From the NCBI GenBank assembly GCA_947561715.1, contig OX387197.1:9855001-9919000 (forward strand): 64,000 nucleotides of DNA. The letters run 5' to 3'. The notes under the pieces are model-generated. The model ran no database searches. It saw only the letters and a program-made list of their open reading frames with translations, and was not told where the DNA came from. The position numbers were made by a program, and so were the translations under genes. Positions 60,201 through 64,000 of this stretch are shown here, piece after piece. The stretch comes from Ascidia mentula. Taxonomy: Eukaryota; Chordata; Ascidiacea; Phlebobranchia; Ascidiidae. How positions within the stretch are numbered: position 1 is the first letter of the stretch; every line of letters begins with the position of its first letter.

Positions 60201-62331
60201 AACAGACTTTCCACTGAAATCTCCGCAGTAAGTTGATGCTGTGACGTCACCTGTTTGGTTTGCAGGTTACAAGAAAAAGAAGCCAACGAATGACGTTTCT
60301 ATGGACGACAAGGCTGAGGAGGACAAGCCGCCCAGGGTAAGAGCGGATAAAACGGCTCATGTCGGTTTTAATAGGAAACCACTGAGAAGCTATTTCTTAC
60401 TCTAGTTCAGTGATTTTCAACCTGTGTTCCGCGGAACACAAATGTTCCGTAAAAGATCTTCAGGTGTTCCGGAAGAAATTGATTAGTTTGACTAATGTTC
60501 CGTGGAACACGGGTCGGAAATCATTCTTTTTTATCACAAAGGGCGTAAATAGCTTTATGAAAGTAATCATCCACTAACACCAGTTTGAATGTTCCATCGT
60601 GAATTGCTTCATTTATTGTTGTGTAACAATTATGTTTGTTTTGTAATGATAAGAATGTAATTGCACGAGCCTGTTGCTGGTTAAGTACAATGCCGCAGTA
60701 CTTCCAACAATTTAGTGTTCCGCAAGATTATTTTGATAGAAAAAGTGTTCCGTGGCTCAAAAATGTTAAAAAATACTGCTCTAGTTGACCAAAGTTTAAC
60801 CGATAAGATCAAAGATTAGAACTAAAACACGAACCAAATTTATCAATTTACTTTGGGACTGTTCTCTTTGCTGGCTGGAATTGAGCCAAGGTCTCTATAA
60901 TTCGGTGATTCGTGCACTGCTACATGTTTATATTATATCAAGTTACCAGTGGATGTGACGCTAAAGTGAAAAACAATTTAATGACACGCATACCGGTAGC
61001 CACTATTGAAGGATGATTTGGTAACGAATTTTCCGCATGTGTATGATTTTTATATGAATCAAGCTATTTGTACCGTTGCACATTTCTACATACATTCATC
61101 TGACATTCGCTATGCATAATATTTACCTCCTTGTCGTCATATTTTGACAACGGAACGGTGTCATATGACTACAGTGTCGTCACAAGTCGCCTGCGCAGTG
61201 CACAAACATAAACCTTTACACGGAAATCAAATGCTCTTCTTTTCGTCATGTAATGGCACCTCTCTAAGATCCTTATGACTTATCACGAAATGCGTCGTTC
61301 GTCCGCTACCGCTTAAAGTTGGTCGTCCAGCGGAGTCTAGTTGCTGTTTAGTTTAAAAATGCTTCCGGCAATTTTTCGGTGGTTTGTTATGTGGTTATAA
61401 CCATAATTTATTCTCCCGCCAGAAGCAATCGAAAGTAGCGCAAAATTACATTTTATGTTAAAGGGGTGAGCCAGTTTAGAACCAAAAATGGTTGTCGTAT
61501 ATTCCATAAACTTTATCACCACTTGAAAAAACAAAAATAGTGTAAAAAAAAATGACATGGAAATACCACTGGTGTTGACATTGCGTCGCATAAATCGCAA
61601 TGTCACGTTGCACAATATAATGCCACCGAAATTTTCTTACCGCGACCAAACAAACGTTTTCGAGGCCAGCTATCGATTAAACATCTTTCAAAACGTTCTC
61701 TTGTTCTGAATCCACTGCTTTAAGAAACCCTTCCCAGCAACGTACATAAACTTGTTTGCTTTCATTGTATTCAAGCGTCCATATGTCTCCTTCGGGCTAT
61801 TTCATCATTTCTTGCTTGGACGGATTTTTTGCAAGTCGATTACCCGCTCTTTCGCTGCGCGGCGTCTCGCAGCTATCCGAACAAAAGTAACATTTTGCTT
61901 GAATTTTCAGGCGACTGATTACCATTTTATGTGGAAAACATAACAATCAGTTAGCCACTTGCCACGGCGTGTAACAATGTACTCGAACACTTATAATAAG
62001 GGTGCTGCTATCAATATATCCGAAAAATACTGCCGAGGCGCAGGGATTATTGTTGTCATAATAAGAAAAATATAGCTGAAATTCAAGCCTCAGATGGGTT
62101 TAGTTTCATACTGAAATAGCGTCATGAGAATTCTTTTTTTTACCTCCATGTTGTTCACGTAATGCCCTTTTTATAGTTCACATCACTATATAAGGCAAAG
62201 TGCAACCAAGCAATAATATTACATGTTCTGAACAGGGTGTTGGCATCAAGTACTTCGTTCTGGTCGTCTACTCCCTTGGAAACATCGCCTTTGCACTCAC
62301 GTTTCTAGCTACCATCGGGCAAATGGACTAG
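51236..62331 (+). CDS. FRRS1: FRRS1-like ferric-chelate reductase: two DOMON modules plus cytochrome b561
   Basis: Fourteen exons, 630 residues: 51236-51388, 52410-52601, 52946-53111, 53534-53624, 54338-54479, 55568-55753, 55996-56161, 56223-56349, 57334-57448, 58413-58499, 58890-59064, 59679-59804, 60266-60336, 62236-62331. Order: signal peptide (MIAPVWVTVLALLQAVCG), four-Cys motif, DOMON 1 (52-201), Thr-rich linker with a second four-Cys motif, DOMON 2 (249-405), then six membrane helices. The b561 part matches FRRS1: LMIIAWLTCASIGVLIARHF, a following helix starting IHRALM, HAGAHP, FNWGHWFVG, VCFHVVFEI. Candidate heme His are 448, 480, 516 and 557. Such proteins pass electrons across a membrane to reduce ferric iron. 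Unlike vertebrate FRRS1 there is no reeler domain, and there are two DOMONs. A Lys/Asp-rich cytosolic loop precedes the last helix. ATTAAA at 62511 may be the poly(A) signal. Confidence 0.92.
60400..60786. mobile_element. hAT-type non-autonomous element (MITE) with 8-bp target duplication
   Basis: Element 60408-60778 (371 bp) lies between two copies of CTCTAGTT at 60400-60407 and 60779-60786. The left end begins CAGTGATTTTCAACCTG; the right end, read on the minus strand, begins CAGTATTTTTTAACATTTTTG. The CAGTG...TCAACC terminus and an 8-bp duplication are hallmarks of the hAT superfamily. Inside are several GTGTTCCG/CGGAACAC subterminal motifs in both orientations. There is no transposase frame. 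It sits in the last intron of the FRRS1-like gene. Confidence 0.9.
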
Positions 62332-64000
62332 GTACCTACATCCAACTTAGTCAACATGCATTATCCCTTGTGAGCCTGCTATGCACGTTGATGCTACAAC
62401 ATGACCGTGCGCCAGGCTGCTGAAGACAATCTAGAAGATGTTTGTTTGTATTTGACATTATGTGCTTGTAAATATTCCTGTCCTGTTGCTTTTATGAGCT
62501 ATGTACTCGTATTAAACCGACTAATCTTACGTATGCTTAGGTTTTTACTTAAAATTTTATAACTTCTTATTTTAAACTTCTGTTTTTACTCTGTTAACCC
62601 AGACAGACATTTAAAAGAGCGTGTAAGCTGGCGAAACATACAGTAACCTATCCAAAACATGGCCCAACTGAATCGCTTTTCATTGTATTTGTTATTCGCG
62701 TACTTCTTTAACAATACGATTGTGCATCGTTTGCACTTCCGAGCTCCTATTGTGCAAGTTACTCCACCAATGCTTTGTCAATACAATAATCCCATTCTGT
62801 TACTCTACTCCCACATCAAGTGGGTCATTGTCAATTGACAGCTTGTGTATTTCGTCATAATCGTCTCAATTTTCTCGACAATTTGTTGATTTGTGGAGCT
62901 AAAGTTATGCAGTTTTTGTACCCAGTGTAGCGTATATGTAATGCGTCGAAGAAAATTTCACGTAGCAAGATTTTGCCGCTAGAAGTCGTCACTTTTCCTC
63001 CCTATATAGAATCCTATAGTCCAGCGCGCGACAAACAATAAGTGGTGAATTATTTATATCGCTATCGGTCACTCGGTCGGAGATCATTTTCCTAATCTCC
63101 AGTTTTCACGTCCGCGTCGATCGTCTGTCATGATGTAATAAATAAATGTCCTGGTTTTAAATTGGATGTTGTTGTCACTTGTTGAAGCAGTGTGTCACAA
63201 AGAAGGCTGGTATAGATCGGTGGGTGCAAAAGTATTTTTCTAAGAAAGGACATTCAACAAATACTGAAATTCCCTTTGGAGCTTTTTGATGGTGGTCATT
63301 AAACGCCTTTTTAGAGTTTTGAGTTAATGCGTGATTCATACTAGTAGGAAATAAACCATAGGGTTAAAACACTTCTACCATTTCAACCGTAACACTTGCC
63401 ATTTTCAATCATTGGCGCAAGAAACTACTTCCCAAAATCAACAACATAATTTAACTTCTCGTTGAAAACCTTCAAATTTGATTGTTGCTTTTGTTTTTGC
63501 AGATCTTCTTCACATTCTTAAAAAACAAATGTTAAGCTGTGCTGTAAATTTACCCACCAAGCCTTAAGCTGTTAATAATTAGGCTGATGGTATTTTCCTA
63601 CACGTGGTTATCATCCACGCGTATAGTATTAGCAAAACCTCGTCATGCTTTCCAACATAATTTAGTAATATAACTGTCAGTTTTATAAATCTTCAAAACA
63701 AACAGTAAAATCCATGAATTTATTAGCAGTTACATGGGCTATACAGTTTGTTTTGAATATTTCAGTAAGTGACATCGTTTAAGTATACACTGTGTCTGCC
63801 TTTCGTGAGTTTGGATTTACAAAGGAAATTATACACATCGACTATCTACAAGTTCATCCGAAGCTCTTGGCTTTAGTTTCTAACAACGGCGAGAGTAACA
63901 CGGATATTTTGCCAACTTTCTTTATTGAAAAAGAAAGCGAAGTAAAGCATGAAAATCCGCGCAAAAAGTCAAATTTCAAGGAAAATACAAAGCTGTTTAC
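62332..64000. other. Downstream intergenic DNA to window end
   Basis: 1.7 kb after the FRRS1-like stop codon. It contains the 3' UTR (ATTAAA at 62511-62516). No exon, RNA gene or repeat that I can support in the rest. Confidence 0.55.

Noticed and set aside
1-64000. CRISPR arrays, bacterial operons, ribosomal RNA genes, viral genes
   Set aside because: Nothing of these types was seen on either strand. The regular repeats present are protein-module exons, foldback elements or microsatellites.

Overview
This is a eukaryotic, animal-type window. It is AT-rich, with GT-AG introns that are mostly short and genes broken into many small exons. The conserved genes are orthologues of chordate/deuterostome proteins: TEX264, XRCC4, PRDX3, PEX10, an FRRS1-type ferric reductase, CYP2-clan P450s and a THAP protein. 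Compactness, intron style and gene content fit an ascidian tunicate such as Ciona; that assignment is inference, as no alignment was run.

Layout. (1) 1-11.5 kb: tandem array of minus-strand CYP2-like P450 genes, one cut by the left edge and two complete with nine exons each and almost identical exon lengths, plus a dead exon-1 relic, a tRNA-like SINE, a duplicated intergenic repeat and a foldback element just upstream of one start codon. (2) 12.6-23.3 kb: one plus-strand gene of about 28 exons for a roughly 2,000-residue, extremely charged Arg/Lys/Ser/Asp/Gly-rich protein ending in a folded region with an EF-hand-like loop; a foldback element sits in one intron. (3) 23.9-33.9 kb: compact housekeeping block, TEX264 (+), XRCC4 (-), PRDX3 (+), PEX10 (-) and a multi-THAP gene (+), arranged as alternating convergent and divergent pairs. 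(4) 34.8-44.7 kb: minus-strand gene for a secreted protein with a signal peptide and seven DOMON modules and no membrane segment. (5) 45.8-50.6 kb: head-to-tail duplication of a 2.3-2.6 kb unit, each copy carrying a small gene with a ParB/sulfiredoxin-like domain. (6) 51.2-62.3 kb: plus-strand FRRS1-like gene with signal peptide, two DOMON modules and a six-helix cytochrome b561 domain; a hAT-type MITE with an 8-bp target duplication lies in its last intron.

Most notable system: the two DOMON genes are divergent neighbours. All nine DOMON modules keep the same Met and the same His at positions matching the Met/His heme ligands of known heme-binding DOMON domains. This predicts a secreted chain with up to seven b-type hemes encoded beside a membrane ferric reductase that has its own DOMON and b561 hemes, a possible extracellular electron-transfer pair.

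Exon joins were worked out by hand from splice signals and reading phase. Phases close across all the long genes, but no transcript evidence was available.
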